The translations under genes were made by a program, and so were the position numbers. Below, piece after piece: positions 1 through 10,104 of a DNA stretch of 64,000 nucleotides (the stretch's first letter is position 1; every line of letters starts with the position of its first letter). The notes below the pieces were generated by a model that was given only the letters and a program-made list of their open reading frames with translations, was not told the DNA's origin and searched no databases. This DNA is from Solirubrobacteraceae bacterium (lineage in GTDB: Bacteria; Actinomycetota; Thermoleophilia; Solirubrobacterales; Solirubrobacteraceae). The stretch is taken from NCBI GenBank assembly GCA_029263125.1, contig JAJCYD010000013.1, positions 1 through 64,000 of the forward strand. The letters run 5' to 3'.

Positions 1-1063
1 GTCCGAGGACCGCGCCGTCGCTGTCGACGATGTCGCCGGGACGCCGCCGCATGCCGCCGTGCCGGGCGAGGAAGCTGGCGCGCCCGGTGCCGGCGAGGAA
101 GCACAGGTCCTGCGAGTCGGGCTTGCCGGCGACGTCCAGGCCGGCCTCGCGGGCGAGCCGGCGGACCTCGGGCTTGGTCAGCTCGCCGAGCGGGAAGCGC
201 AGCCGCGTCACTGCCGAGCGCGACAGCGCGGCGAGCATGTAGGTCTGGTCCTTGGCGGGATCGGCGGCGAGCCGCAGCAGGCCCTCGTCAGTCCGGCGGG
301 CGTAGTGCCCGGTCGTCAGGGTCCGCGCGCCGAGGCGGTCGGCGAAGGCGAGCATCGCGTCCAGGCGCACGTGCCCGTTGCAGCGCACGCACGGGTTCGG
401 CGTCAGTCCCTGCGCATGGTCGATCAGCCACGGCTCGACGACCCCGCCGCGAAACTCCTCGCGCAGATCCAGCGTGAAGTGCGCGAGGCCGAGCCCGTGC
501 GCGACGCGCCGCGCGCCGCGCACCGCGGCCGCCGAGCAGCACGAGCGCTGGCCGTCGTTGTCGGGATCGGCCCACAGCTCGAGCGTCACCGCGACGACGT
601 CGGCGCCGGGCTCGCGGGCGCTGCGCAGCGCGGCGACGGCGCTGTCGACGCCCCCGGACATCGCCACGAGCGTGCGCCCGGGCCGCGGCGCCAGCGCGCC
701 ACCGGCGCGAACCGCCGCGCCCAGCGCGCGGTGCAGTGCGTCGGAGGCGAGGTCGGCCGCGTGCAGCTTTCCGGCGCTCAGGCCACCCAGCTCGGCGGCG
801 ATCTCCGAGGAGCCGATGTGCGCGGCCTCGACCAGGCCCGACCCGTCGGCGAGCTCGACGGCGGCGCTCGCGGCGGCGATCGTCGCGCCGCAGCCCGCTG
901 CCTCGAAGCCCGCGCCGCTGACTCGCTCGCCGTCGACGGCGACCGAGATCCGCACGAGATCGCCGCACGCCGCTCCGCCGGCGGCGCCGTCGAAGCCGCC
1001 GTCGGGGTTGCGGCCGCGCCCGCGGGGATAGGAGAGGTGGTCTTCGAAGCGCTCGTCGGCCAT
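1..1063 (-). CDS. mnmA: NifU/IscU-like domain fused to tRNA 2-thiouridylase MnmA (partial, C-terminus outside window)
   Basis: MnmA transfers sulfur to U34 of tRNA-Lys, -Glu and -Gln. The ATG at 1063 opens a protein whose first ~120 residues resemble the IscU/NifU scaffold, with Cys33 (GAACGD context) and Cys58 (AAGCGATIAA). The ATP pyrophosphatase domain follows, with the PP-loop MSGGVDSA at about residue 135 and the catalytic-cysteine motif NPCVRCN further on. The coding region runs off the left edge, so the C-terminal tRNA-binding part is not seen. The third scaffold cysteine expected in IscU (KLHC) reads KLHA at about 99-102, so the scaffold site is incomplete. The fusion suggests sulfur or cluster delivery in cis, which is inference. 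The product call is strong; the role of the N-terminal domain is open. Confidence 0.9.
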   Translation of the reverse strand, partial: MADERFEDHLSYPRGRGRNPDGGFDGAAGGAACGDLVRISVAVDGERVSGAGFEAAGCGATIAAASAAVELADGSGLVEAAHIGSSEIAAELGGLSAGKLHAADLASDALHRALGAAVRAGGALAPRPGRTLVAMSGGVDSAVAALRSAREPGADVVAVTLELWADPDNDGQRSCCSAAAVRGARRVAHGLGLAHFTLDLREEFRGGVVEPWLIDHAQGLTPNPCVRCNGHVRLDAMLAFADRLGARTLTTGHYARRTDEGLLRLAADPAKDQTYMLAALSRSAVTRLRFPLGELTKPEVRRLAREAGLDVAGKPDSQDLCFLAGTGRASFLARHGGMRRRPGDIVDSDGAVLG

Positions 1064-1102
1064 CGCCGACCGAGTCTAGATCGGGCCGGTGCGCAGGGCG
1101 CG

Positions 1103-2005
1103 ATGCAGGCGTTGCCGGCGGCTGGAAGCCGCCGTATCGTGGCCCGGATCGGGTCATGCGGATCGAGCACGCACGGTCGCGGGCGTTGCCTGCCGGTGAT
1201 GTTCGTGCTGCTCTGCGTCGTGGTGACGGCGGTCGGCTGCGGCGGCCGCGATCCACCGGCGGACGGCCCGCGCTCACAACCGCCCTCGCATGCGCCCGTG
1301 GACCCGCGGCGTGCCGCGCTGGACGGCGACGACCGCGCCATCGACGGCGTGCGCTCCTACACCGCGTTCGTCTCGCGCGGCAGCGCCAAGAGCCGCGAGA
1401 TCGCCCTGACCTTCGACGACGGACCGGGCCCGACGACACCCGCCCTGATCCGGTTCCTGCACGCCGCGCACGTGCCCGCCACGTTCTTCCTCGTCGGCCG
1501 GTCGGTCGCGAGACACCCCGACCTCGTCCGCAGGGAGCTGGACCTCGGCTTCTCGCTGGGCAGCCACACCGAGGGCCACACGCGGTTGCGGGGCATGCCG
1601 TCAGACGAGCAGGAGCACGAGATCCTGGCGGCGGCAGATCGCATCACCGCGATCAGCCGGCACGCCGTGCGGCTCTTCCGACCGCCCTACGGATCCTGGG
1701 ATGAACAGACGCTCGACATCATGCGCGCAGAGCGGATGATGATGGTGCTGTGGAGCGTCGACACGCAGGACTACGAGGCCACGAGCGCTCGCCCGATCGT
1801 CACGTCGGCGCTGGCCGGCGCGACGCCCGGGGCGGTGATCCTCATGCACGACGGGCCCGGCGCCCGCCCCGACACGCTCACGGCGCTGCGCCGCATCGTC
1901 CCCGCGCTGCGACGCCGCGGGTATCGCCTCGTGAGCCTCCCCCAGCTGCTGCGCGACGACCCACCGCCGCGCCGCCAGGCCACGCCGCCCGAGCGCGGCG
2001 GCTGA
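1103..2005 (+). CDS. Polysaccharide deacetylase (NodB homology), putative lipoprotein
   Basis: Secreted carbohydrate esterase family 4 protein, likely removing N-acetyl groups from cell-wall or capsule sugars. The catalytic motifs appear in order: TFDDGPG (aspartates), SHTEGH (zinc histidines), RPPYGSWD, and LMHDG near the C-terminus. The N-terminus has a hydrophobic stretch ending in TAVGC, which reads as a lipobox. The start is uncertain: ATG 1103 gives about 300 residues, while GTG 1139, GTG 1196 and ATG 1199 are in-frame alternatives closer to the signal peptide. The gene diverges from mnmA, with only about 40 bases between the two starts. Confident as a family call; the substrate is unknown. 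Confidence 0.85.
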   Translation: MQALPAAGSRRIVARIGSCGSSTHGRGRCLPVMFVLLCVVVTAVGCGGRDPPADGPRSQPPSHAPVDPRRAALDGDDRAIDGVRSYTAFVSRGSAKSREIALTFDDGPGPTTPALIRFLHAAHVPATFFLVGRSVARHPDLVRRELDLGFSLGSHTEGHTRLRGMPSDEQEHEILAAADRITAISRHAVRLFRPPYGSWDEQTLDIMRAERMMMVLWSVDTQDYEATSARPIVTSALAGATPGAVILMHDGPGARPDTLTALRRIVPALRRRGYRLVSLPQLLRDDPPPRRQATPPERGG

Positions 2006-2009
2006 GGCC

Positions 2010-2222
2010 CTACCGGCCCGCCTGCTCCAGCGCCTGCTGCAGCTGCTCGTTGGCGGCGTCGGAGACCGCGGACGCGTCGTCGGCCTTCTGGATCTGCGTC
2101 GTCGGGGCCAGCGGCGTGTCCTTCACCGCGACGGGTCGCGGGCGCGGCATCGCGACGACGAGCAGGATCAGCATGACCACCCCGACGAGCAGGATGACCA
2201 GCGGGCGCTTGTATTGGGACAT
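2010..2222 (-). CDS. Small single-pass membrane protein
   Basis: A 70-residue protein starting MSQYKRPL. A transmembrane helix covers roughly residues 8-27 (VILLVGVVMLILLVVA) and is followed by a hydrophilic C-terminal tail rich in Ala, Gln and Asp. No known domain is recognised. It lies downstream of aspS on the same strand, but a strong hairpin at 2301-2337 separates the two, so it may have its own promoter. It faces the 3' end of the deacetylase gene tail to tail with a 4-base gap. The ATG at 2222 was chosen because the reading frame upstream has no membrane-protein character. Confidence 0.55.
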   Translation of the reverse strand: MSQYKRPLVILLVGVVMLILLVVAMPRPRPVAVKDTPLAPTTQIQKADDASAVSDAANEQLQQALEQAGR

Positions 2223-2300
2223 TGATCGTGGTCTCGGCACGCCGGACGCCGGTGCTGATCGGATGCCCCGTGCGTCATACGGCCGTCCAACCGCGCACTG

Positions 2301-2337
2301 TCCTGCCCTGTGGTGCTCCTGCCACCACAGGACAGGA
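2301..2337 (-). terminator. Hairpin after aspS, probable terminator
   Basis: An inverted repeat with 15-base arms and one mismatch (arms 2301-2315 and 2323-2337, 7-base loop) lies 13 bases beyond the aspS stop. There is no T-rich tract on the minus strand, as is common in GC-rich actinobacteria. It would end the long minus-strand operon that finishes with aspS. Confidence 0.6.
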
Positions 2338-2349
2338 CGGTGGCGGTGG

Positions 2350-4136
<1,787 letters not shown>

Positions 4137-4140
<4 letters not shown>

Positions 4141-5387
4141 CGCACGCCTCGCTCACGCAGGATGCGCGTCACGACGTCGCTGCATGGCACGACCTGCTGC
4201 GTTGCGGCCTGCATGTCCTTCAGCACCGTCCCTGTATCGCTGACGAGCGCAACGTACCGGGCGCCGATCCGGTCGGCCTGCTTGAGCTGGCCCTTGCGCG
4301 AGCGTCCGGCGAGCTCCAGCTGCGCGTTCAGGCGCGCGTTGCGTGCCTCCGCGGCGACCGCGAACGCGTCCGCGCGGCGCTCGGGCGCATCGAAGGCCAC
4401 ATACAGATCGACCGGTGGGGCGGCGACGGGCCGGCCGGGGCCGGCCAGCAGGATCCGCTCGATCCCGGCCGCCCACCCGCAGCCCGGCGTCGCCGGCCCG
4501 CCGAGCTGCTCCACCAGGCCGTCGTAGCGCCCGCCGCCCGCGACGCCGCTCTGCGCGCCGAGCTTGTCGGAGGTGAACTCGAAGACCGTGCGCGTGTAGT
4601 AGTCCATGCCGCGCACGAGCGTCGCATCGACCTCGTAGTCCACGCCCGCGCGATCCAGCAGCGCGCGCACCTCGGCGAAGTGCTCGGCATCGTCGGCGTC
4701 GAGGCGATCCAGCAGCCGCGGCGCGTCGCGCATCACCGCGACGGTGCCGGGATGCTCGGAATCGAACGCGCGCAGCGGGTTGAGGTCGATCCGTGCGCGG
4801 ACCTCGTCGGACAGCTCGTCCGAGCGTGCACGCAGGTGGGCCTGAAGCTCCTCGCGGTAGGCCGTGCGGGCGGCGAGCGTGCCGAGGCTGCCCAGGCGCA
4901 GGCGCACGTCGCCGACCGACAGCTCGGCCAGCAGCGTCGACAGCAGCAGGATCGTCTCGGCGTCGACGGCCGGGTCGTCGGACCCCAGCGCCTCCGCGCC
5001 GACCTGCCAGAACTGGCGGTAGCGCCCGGCCTGCGGCTTCTCCTTGCGAAAGAAGCTCGACAGGTACCAGAGCTTCACCGGCAGGGGCAGCTTGTGCATC
5101 CCGTGCTCGGCGTAGGCGCGACAGACGGGAGCCGTGCCCTCCGGGCGCAGCGTGACGGACCGATCGCCGCCGTCGTCGAAGGTGTACATCTCCTTCTGAA
5201 CGATGTCCGTCGACGCGCCGACGCCGCGCGAGAACAGCTCGGTGTGCTCGAAGGTGGGCGTCTCGATGCGCCGGTAGCCGGCGCCTTCGAGCACGCGTCG
5301 CGCGGTCGCCTCGAGTGCCGCGCGCGCGTCGGCGTCCTGCGCCAGCACGTCGGACGTGCCGCGCGGCGCCTGGACCTTCTGGCTCAC
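4137..5387 (-). CDS. hisS: Histidyl-tRNA synthetase
   Basis: A 416-residue class II synthetase attaching histidine to tRNA-His. It starts with APRGTSDVL, followed by VTLRPEGTAP (motif 2 region), RYRQFWQVGAEALG, the histidine-binding LVRGMDYYTRTVFEF and GGGRYDGLV, and a C-terminal anticodon-binding domain. It overlaps aspS downstream and the MBL hydrolase upstream by 4 bases each. The hisS-aspS order is common in bacteria. Nothing is missing and the length is normal. Confidence 0.95.
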
Positions 5388-6031
5388 AGCGACGACAGCT
5401 CTGCGAGGTAGGGGTTCGTCGCGCGCTCGGCGCCGAGCGTCGTGATGCCCATGTGGCCGGGGTAGACGGTCGTGTCGTCGTCGTAGCGCTCCAGCAGCGT
5501 CGCGATCGACCGGGCGAGCGTCGGCCAGTCGCCACCGGGCAGGTCGACGCGGCCGACCGAGCCCGCAAAGAGCACGTCGCCGGAGAACAGCGCGCCCTCG
5601 TCGCGGACGGCGTAGGTGACGTGCCCGGGGCTGTGTCCGGGCGTGAAGACGACGTCGAAGGTCATGCCCGCCAGCTCCAGCGACTCGCCGCCCTGCACGG
5701 TGTGCTCGGGATCCCAGGACTCAAACGGCCCGAAGCCAGGCCAGGGCACGAACGCCATGACGTCCTGCATCGCGGGGACCTCGATCTGCGGGCAGTAGAC
5801 GGGGGCGCCGGTCGCGCGCGCCAGCGGCGCGACCGCTCCGGTGTGGTCGAAGTGCGTGTGCGTCAGCAGGATCGCCTCGAGCGTCAGGCCCTCGGACTCG
5901 ATCGCCCTCAGCAGCCTCGGCGCCTCCTCGCCGGGGTCGACGATCACGCAGGCGCCGCCGTCCTCCCCACCGGCGCGAGCGATGAAGCAGTTCTCCTGCA
6001 CCGGCCCGACCGTGAACATCCGGACATCCAC
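5384..6031 (-). CDS. MBL-fold metallo-hydrolase (glyoxalase II-like)
   Basis: A 215-residue protein of the hydroxyacylglutathione hydrolase-like branch of the metallo-beta-lactamase superfamily. Metal-binding motifs visible are THTHFDHTG, TPGHSPGH, an FSGDVLF aspartate and a C-terminal YPGHMG histidine. The substrate is probably a thioester, but this cannot be told from sequence. It lies directly upstream of hisS with a 4-base overlap, the arrangement seen in many Gram-positive bacteria. Confidence 0.85.
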   Translation of the reverse strand: MDVRMFTVGPVQENCFIARAGGEDGGACVIVDPGEEAPRLLRAIESEGLTLEAILLTHTHFDHTGAVAPLARATGAPVYCPQIEVPAMQDVMAFVPWPGFGPFESWDPEHTVQGGESLELAGMTFDVVFTPGHSPGHVTYAVRDEGALFSGDVLFAGSVGRVDLPGGDWPTLARSIATLLERYDDDTTVYPGHMGITTLGAERATNPYLAELSSL

Positions 6032-6034
6032 GCG

Positions 6035-6403
6035 CTATGCGGCCTTCTTGCGCGCTTCCATCTTCTGGCGGCGGCGGTAGACGAGCATGTCGGTGTAGTA
6101 GCCCAGCGGGACGTAGAACAGGAAGACGAACGCCGTCAGCGGCACGGCACGCACGGGCTCGGTGCCGAACAGCAGCACGAGCAGCAGCCCGAAGACGACC
6201 GCCGCGATCGCGGCGCGCTGGGCGGCCGAGCGCCAGGTGGGGGCACGCGTGAGCCGGTCGCGGCGCTCCTCGGCGGCCGTACGCTTGGCGTCGGCCTTGC
6301 GCTCGGCCTCGGTCGGCTTGCGACCCGTGCGCCCGCGCGCCTCGACGACGCCGGCCGCATTGCCTCGATGCTTGCTTCGCCGTTTCTTCTTCGTTTGCGC
6401 CAT
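6035..6403 (-). CDS. Small membrane protein with a basic N-terminus
   Basis: A 122-residue protein starting MAQTKKKRRSKHRG. The first ~70 residues are strongly basic, followed by two hydrophobic helices (about residues 70-88 and 93-110) and a basic tail ending RRRQKMEARKKAA. No domain is recognised. It sits 3 bases upstream of the MBL hydrolase in the same operon. The ATG at 6403 was chosen because the sequence upstream of it lacks coding character. The charge pattern would place both termini in the cytoplasm. Confidence 0.65.
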   Translation of the reverse strand: MAQTKKKRRSKHRGNAAGVVEARGRTGRKPTEAERKADAKRTAAEERRDRLTRAPTWRSAAQRAAIAAVVFGLLLVLLFGTEPVRAVPLTAFVFLFYVPLGYYTDMLVYRRRQKMEARKKAA

Positions 6404-6453
6404 GAGGCTTCGGAGATTAGGGGTTTCGCGCCTGTGACCCGGTGCGTCGGCCT

Positions 6454-7317
6454 TCAGGACCCGAGGGCATCCTCGACCGTCCGGCGGTTGCGCACCTGCA
6501 CGCCTACCGGAAATCCGCTGAACGCGGCCTTCGGAGCCAGTCCGACGAGCTCGCAGCACGCGACGTCGGCGTGCCGCGCGACGGCGGCGACCAGGCTCGC
6601 CAGCGGCACGGCGAGATGGTCCTCGACGTTCGTGCTCACCTGGGCGACGTGCTCGCGGGCGGGCAGCGCGAGACCAAGCGCGCGCACACCCGGCAGTCCC
6701 TCCGGCCCGCCCTCGCGGATCAGGGCGGCGATCGCGCGCGCGTCCTCCACGGTCGCCGGTGCGCGCAGCTCGACGTTGAACGCCACGAGCGGCGGTCGCG
6801 CCGCGACGAGCACGGCGCCTGCTCGCGAATCGATCGCGGGCGGCCCGAAGTCCGGGTGAAGCTCCCCTGCCCGCATGCGCTCGGCGAGGGCGACGACGCC
6901 GCCACGGCGCAGGAACGCGCGCGAGCGCCCGTCGGCAAGCGCGCCGTAGAGGAAGACCGGAATGCCCACGCGCCCGAGCTCCTCTCCGGCGATCAATGCC
7001 TCCGCGCAGGCCGCGCCGCGACGCGCGGCGTCGAGATGCACGACGGGCGCCACGTCCAGCGCGCCGACATGCGGATGGCTGCCGCGCGGGCCGCGCAGGT
7101 CGATCCGCTCACGGCATGCGCGCGCCCCCGCCACGAGCGCGGGCGCGAGCTCCCCGGGCTCGGCGGCGAGCGTGTAGACGCTGCGATGGTGATCGGGATC
7201 TGTGTGCACGTCCAGCAGCCGCGCCCCGGTGGAGGCGAACGCCTCGCCGATCGCGGCGATCACCTCGCCATCGCGGCCCTCGGAGACGTTGGGAACGGCG
7301 AGCAGCAGCGTGCTCAC
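6454..7317 (-). CDS. Glutamate formimidoyltransferase-domain protein (FtcD N-terminal-like)
   Basis: A 287-residue protein matching the formiminotransferase family, which moves a formimino group between glutamate and tetrahydrofolate. It begins with LLAVPNVSEGRD, followed by DVHTDPDHHRSVYTL and the VSTNVEDH segment. The cyclodeaminase domain of the bifunctional enzyme is absent. The GTG start at 7317 overlaps the stop of the aminopeptidase gene (GTGA). No other histidine-degradation gene is in view, so the true substrate may differ. Confidence 0.8.
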   Translation of the reverse strand: MSTLLLAVPNVSEGRDGEVIAAIGEAFASTGARLLDVHTDPDHHRSVYTLAAEPGELAPALVAGARACRERIDLRGPRGSHPHVGALDVAPVVHLDAARRGAACAEALIAGEELGRVGIPVFLYGALADGRSRAFLRRGGVVALAERMRAGELHPDFGPPAIDSRAGAVLVAARPPLVAFNVELRAPATVEDARAIAALIREGGPEGLPGVRALGLALPAREHVAQVSTNVEDHLAVPLASLVAAVARHADVACCELVGLAPKAAFSGFPVGVQVRNRRTVEDALGS

Positions 7318-8261
7318 AGGAGGTAGCGCCCGGCGTCCAGCACCTGCGTGGAGCCGATCCACAGGCTCGCGGCGAGCACGACGACGTCCTCGTGCACGGG
7401 AACCGTGACGGTCCCGCCGATCCCCGCGCTGGCGCCGAAGGCGATGTGGGCGGTGCCGAGGATCTTCTCGTCCTCCAGCGTGTTGCCGGTGAGCGTCGCG
7501 CGATCGTTCGTGCCGACGCCGAGCTCGGCGAGGTTGCGCCCGAGCGGGCCGTGCTCGTCGAGGTGGGCGAGAAACGGCGCCGCGCCGTCGCCCTCGGCGT
7601 CGAGCAGGCGCCCGTCGCGGACTCTCAGCAGCACGGGCTCGGCGGCGAGGCTGCCATGCAGCGACGAGGCCGCGATCGTCCCCTCGCCGCCTGCCGGCGA
7701 CGCGAAGCCCTCACCGCAGGGCAGGTTGCCGAAGGCGCCGGGGGCGCTGAGGTCTCCGTCGTCGGCGATCGCGGTCCGGCCGCGCAGATCCAGGCGCATG
7801 TCGGTCCCGGCAGGACAGGTGAGATGCGCGTCGTCGCCATCGCCGAGCAGCGCGGCGACGGCGTGGCAGCGGGCACTCATCGCGTCGAAGTCGGCGCTCA
7901 TCAGGCGGGCGAGCAGGTCGGTCGTGACGCCGGGCATCGTCGCGCCGCGTGTGCCGCCCTCGCACGCCCGCTTGCGCGCGCTGGTGTGCGACAGCGACGG
8001 CAGGCACGGCGCGATGAAGACGTCAGATGCCGCGAACGCCGCTGCGACCGGAGCCGGCGGCTCGGTGCCACGCCTCGGGTTGGGCGGCAGGATCGTCAGG
8101 ATCGCGTCGCCACCCGCGGCCCGCGCCGCGTGCATCAGGGCGTCGCCCAGCGTGGCGTTGGCGGGGTCCGCGACGACGAGCACGCTCTCTCCCGCGCTGA
8201 CGCGCAGGCAGCGCTCGACGACGGTCTTCAGCGCGCGATCGAGATCCGCCACATCGCTCAA
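7314..8261 (-). CDS. M29-like aminopeptidase
   Basis: A 315-residue protein resembling the thermophilic M29 aminopeptidase family, which removes N-terminal residues using two metal ions. Supporting motifs are NLPCGEGFASP (conserved Glu), GVGTNDRATLTGNTLEDEK and GTAHIAFGA near the C-terminus. The start is taken as TTG 8261, which overlaps the upstream gene by 4 bases, the pattern used throughout this operon. GTG 8252 is an alternative. It is somewhat shorter than typical members (~370-410), so it is probably a divergent subfamily. Confidence 0.75.
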   Translation of the reverse strand: MSDVADLDRALKTVVERCLRVSAGESVLVVADPANATLGDALMHAARAAGGDAILTILPPNPRRGTEPPAPVAAAFAASDVFIAPCLPSLSHTSARKRACEGGTRGATMPGVTTDLLARLMSADFDAMSARCHAVAALLGDGDDAHLTCPAGTDMRLDLRGRTAIADDGDLSAPGAFGNLPCGEGFASPAGGEGTIAASSLHGSLAAEPVLLRVRDGRLLDAEGDGAAPFLAHLDEHGPLGRNLAELGVGTNDRATLTGNTLEDEKILGTAHIAFGASAGIGGTVTVPVHEDVVVLAASLWIGSTQVLDAGRYLL

Positions 8262-8866
8262 CGGGACTTGACGGTCACCTTGATGCGCCCGCTGCCGCGC
8301 GTGAGCTGCGCCGAGACGCTGACGGTGCATTCCTCCGCGCCCTGGATCGGCAACGGAAGGCTGCGCGTGTCGGGCGGCGTCGTGCGGTAGCGCTTGTTGG
8401 CGACCTTCGTGCTGCTCGTCTTGCCGCTCTGGTTGTAGCAGGCGAGCTGGTAGTCGACGGTCACCCGCTGCTTGGGCGCGGCGCTGACGGTAACGGAGAT
8501 GCCGTTGGGGTTCTTGATGCGCCCGCGCGCCTGCGCCTGCGCGAGGCGCCCCTCGCGCCGCGCGACGTCAAGGGTGCCCGCGCCGCTGCGAACGGGCGCG
8601 GGCGGAGCCTCCTTGAGCTTGGGCTTTCGCTTCTCCACCTTGTCCTGCTTGTCGCCGTCGCCGCCGTCGTCGGACTCGGTCTTCGTCGAGGCAGACGTAT
8701 CGCTGCCGCCGTCGTCGTCACCGCCACCGACGAGCACCACCGTCGTCAGGCCACCGATCAGCAGCAGCGCGCAGAGCGTGGCGCCGATCGAGATCAGCGG
8801 GCGCTTCATGACGGCCCTCTTGATCTTCTTGAAGCGCTTCTGGACCGACTTGACGACCTTCTTCAC
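8258..8866 (-). CDS. Membrane-anchored protein with extracytoplasmic domain
   Basis: A 202-residue protein with the GTG start at 8866 preceded by an AGAGGAA ribosome-binding site. A very basic N-terminus (KKVVKSVQKRFKKIKR) leads into one transmembrane helix (about 28-47), then an Asp/Ser/Gly-rich linker. The C-terminal domain of ~90 residues has two cysteines (LACYNQS and EECTVSV) that could form a disulfide. No family is recognised. It is the first gene of the long minus-strand operon that ends with aspS. Confidence 0.65.
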   Translation of the reverse strand: MKKVVKSVQKRFKKIKRAVMKRPLISIGATLCALLLIGGLTTVVLVGGGDDDGGSDTSASTKTESDDGGDGDKQDKVEKRKPKLKEAPPAPVRSGAGTLDVARREGRLAQAQARGRIKNPNGISVTVSAAPKQRVTVDYQLACYNQSGKTSSTKVANKRYRTTPPDTRSLPLPIQGAEECTVSVSAQLTRGSGRIKVTVKSR

Positions 8867-9030
8867 GCGAGTTCCTCTGGTTCGGTTGAGCTGTGGCCGC
8901 GATGCCGGCGCTCGCGCGACAGCCGCACGGGTCACGATACGCGGACGCGCGCGAGGGCGGCAACTTCATCGTGATATCGCGACGACGGTCCGATCAACGT
9001 CGCGCCACGGGCTACACTTCGCGCCCTCCC

Positions 9031-9104
9031 GCCGGAGTAGCTCAGTCGGTTAGAGCAGCGGAATCATAATCCGCGTGTCGGGGGTTCGAGTCCCTCCTCC
9101 GGCA
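9031..9104 (+). tRNA. tRNA-Met (CAT anticodon)
   Basis: A full cloverleaf is readable: acceptor arms GCCGGAG/CTCCGGC, D-arm GCTCAGTCGGTTAGAGC, anticodon stem GCGGA/TCCGC with loop ATCATAA giving CAT, and T-arm GGGGGTTCGAGTCCCTC. The discriminator base is A, and CCA is not encoded. The lack of initiator features and the similarity to actinobacterial elongator Met tRNAs favour elongator Met over tRNA-Ile2. It marks the change from core genes to accessory content. Confidence 0.9.
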
Positions 9105-9469
9105 CTGAGAAACAGCTGCACAAAGCAAGAATCGGAAATCTCGTGCAATGAGGATCGGTCGAAAATGATCCCGAAATGATCCCGAACGAACGGCAGCGCC
9201 GGACACCCAGCGAGGGCCTGAAGCGCCGAAAGCGACGCCCCCCGACACGCACTGGATCGCGGTCGGAATGGCACGCTTCGCGATGCCCAGCGAGATGGCC
9301 ATGAACCGACGTGGGCTGCGATCGCGCGGCACGACGGCCACGGTGTGCAAGCCGAGCAACATCCACTCGGGCAGCACCCCCGTGCGCGCCACAGGAGCTA
9401 GTTGACGCGCCGCAGAACCGGAGCCGTGAGCGGGCGCTCGTGCAGCGTCACGCAAGTCGCCCGACCGCG

Positions 9470-9705
9470 TAGATAGACATAGGCATCGAGATCGCCGCGC
9501 AGATCCCCCAGCCGGCAAGCCCCTCCACAGCCCCGCATTGATGCCGACGGCCACCCCCCGCTCCGCTCCGACAGCCTCGTCAGCCTCTCCGTCGTCGCCA
9601 GCGCGATCGTCGTCGCGCTCGGTCTGCAGATCGGTGACCCAATCATCGGCATTGATCATCACCGTCGTCATTCTCAGGATCACCCGGCAGTCCTTGCACC
9701 GGTCC
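9470..9705 (+). pseudogene. Decayed cation diffusion facilitator (CDF) fragment
   Basis: Translated fragments in shifting frames match the middle of CDF metal exporters: GIEIAAQI, then AGKPLHSPAL in another frame, then DADGHPPLRSDSLVSLSVV through ALGLQIGDPIIG, then ALIITVVILRITRQSLH after a further shift. At least three frameshifts are needed, and both ends of the gene are absent. The rest of the ~1 kb between the tRNA and 10105 contains no gene I can support; minus-strand frames running into the tRNA give only the well-known artefactual tRNA translation. Confidence 0.7.
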
Positions 9706-10104
9706 GGCGGACCCTGGCACCCAACTCGACATCGGCGACAACCATGCCCACTCGGCCCGTTCTGATTGACATGCCCAGTGTCATCGTTCACATTGAGCCC
9801 TAACCGCGTTAGCCATGCGCGCCCTTGCCAGGGGGATACAGGCAAGATACGCCAGAAACCGGAAAATAGAGCCGTGGTTCGCTGAATCGCCGCCGCCGCG
9901 GCTACTCATCGACGTCGAGGAGGTTGAGCGCGTTACTCTCGGGCGGGTGTGGACGCGCGTCGTTCTCCAAGGCGCGCGTGCCGAGCAATTCGGCGGGCGA
10001 TCATGGGTGGTGCCACCGCAGACGAGGCACTCCGGCCGGCGGCGCGCTGACAATCGCGCCTCCTGACCGTGGACTCGGCGGGACGAGCTACGGACGCGGG
10101 GCCG

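Noticed and set aside
59-1060. Long plus-strand open frame running into the deacetylase gene
   Set aside because: It is the shadow of mnmA: the minus strand encodes NifU-like and PP-loop motifs, while the plus-strand translation is Arg/Ala-rich without homology.
9105-9460. Possible integrase remnant beside the tRNA
   Set aside because: No tyrosine or serine recombinase motif could be found in any frame.
9042-9845. Minus-strand ORFs ending in RRRDSNPRH or GGTRTPDTR
   Set aside because: These endings are the well-known translation of a tRNA gene read backwards and do not indicate proteins.
9815-10066. Short plus-strand ORF and an opposing minus-strand CxxC-containing ORF
   Set aside because: The minus frame contains ECLVCGG, but there is no start signal, no homology and no conserved neighbour; not supported.
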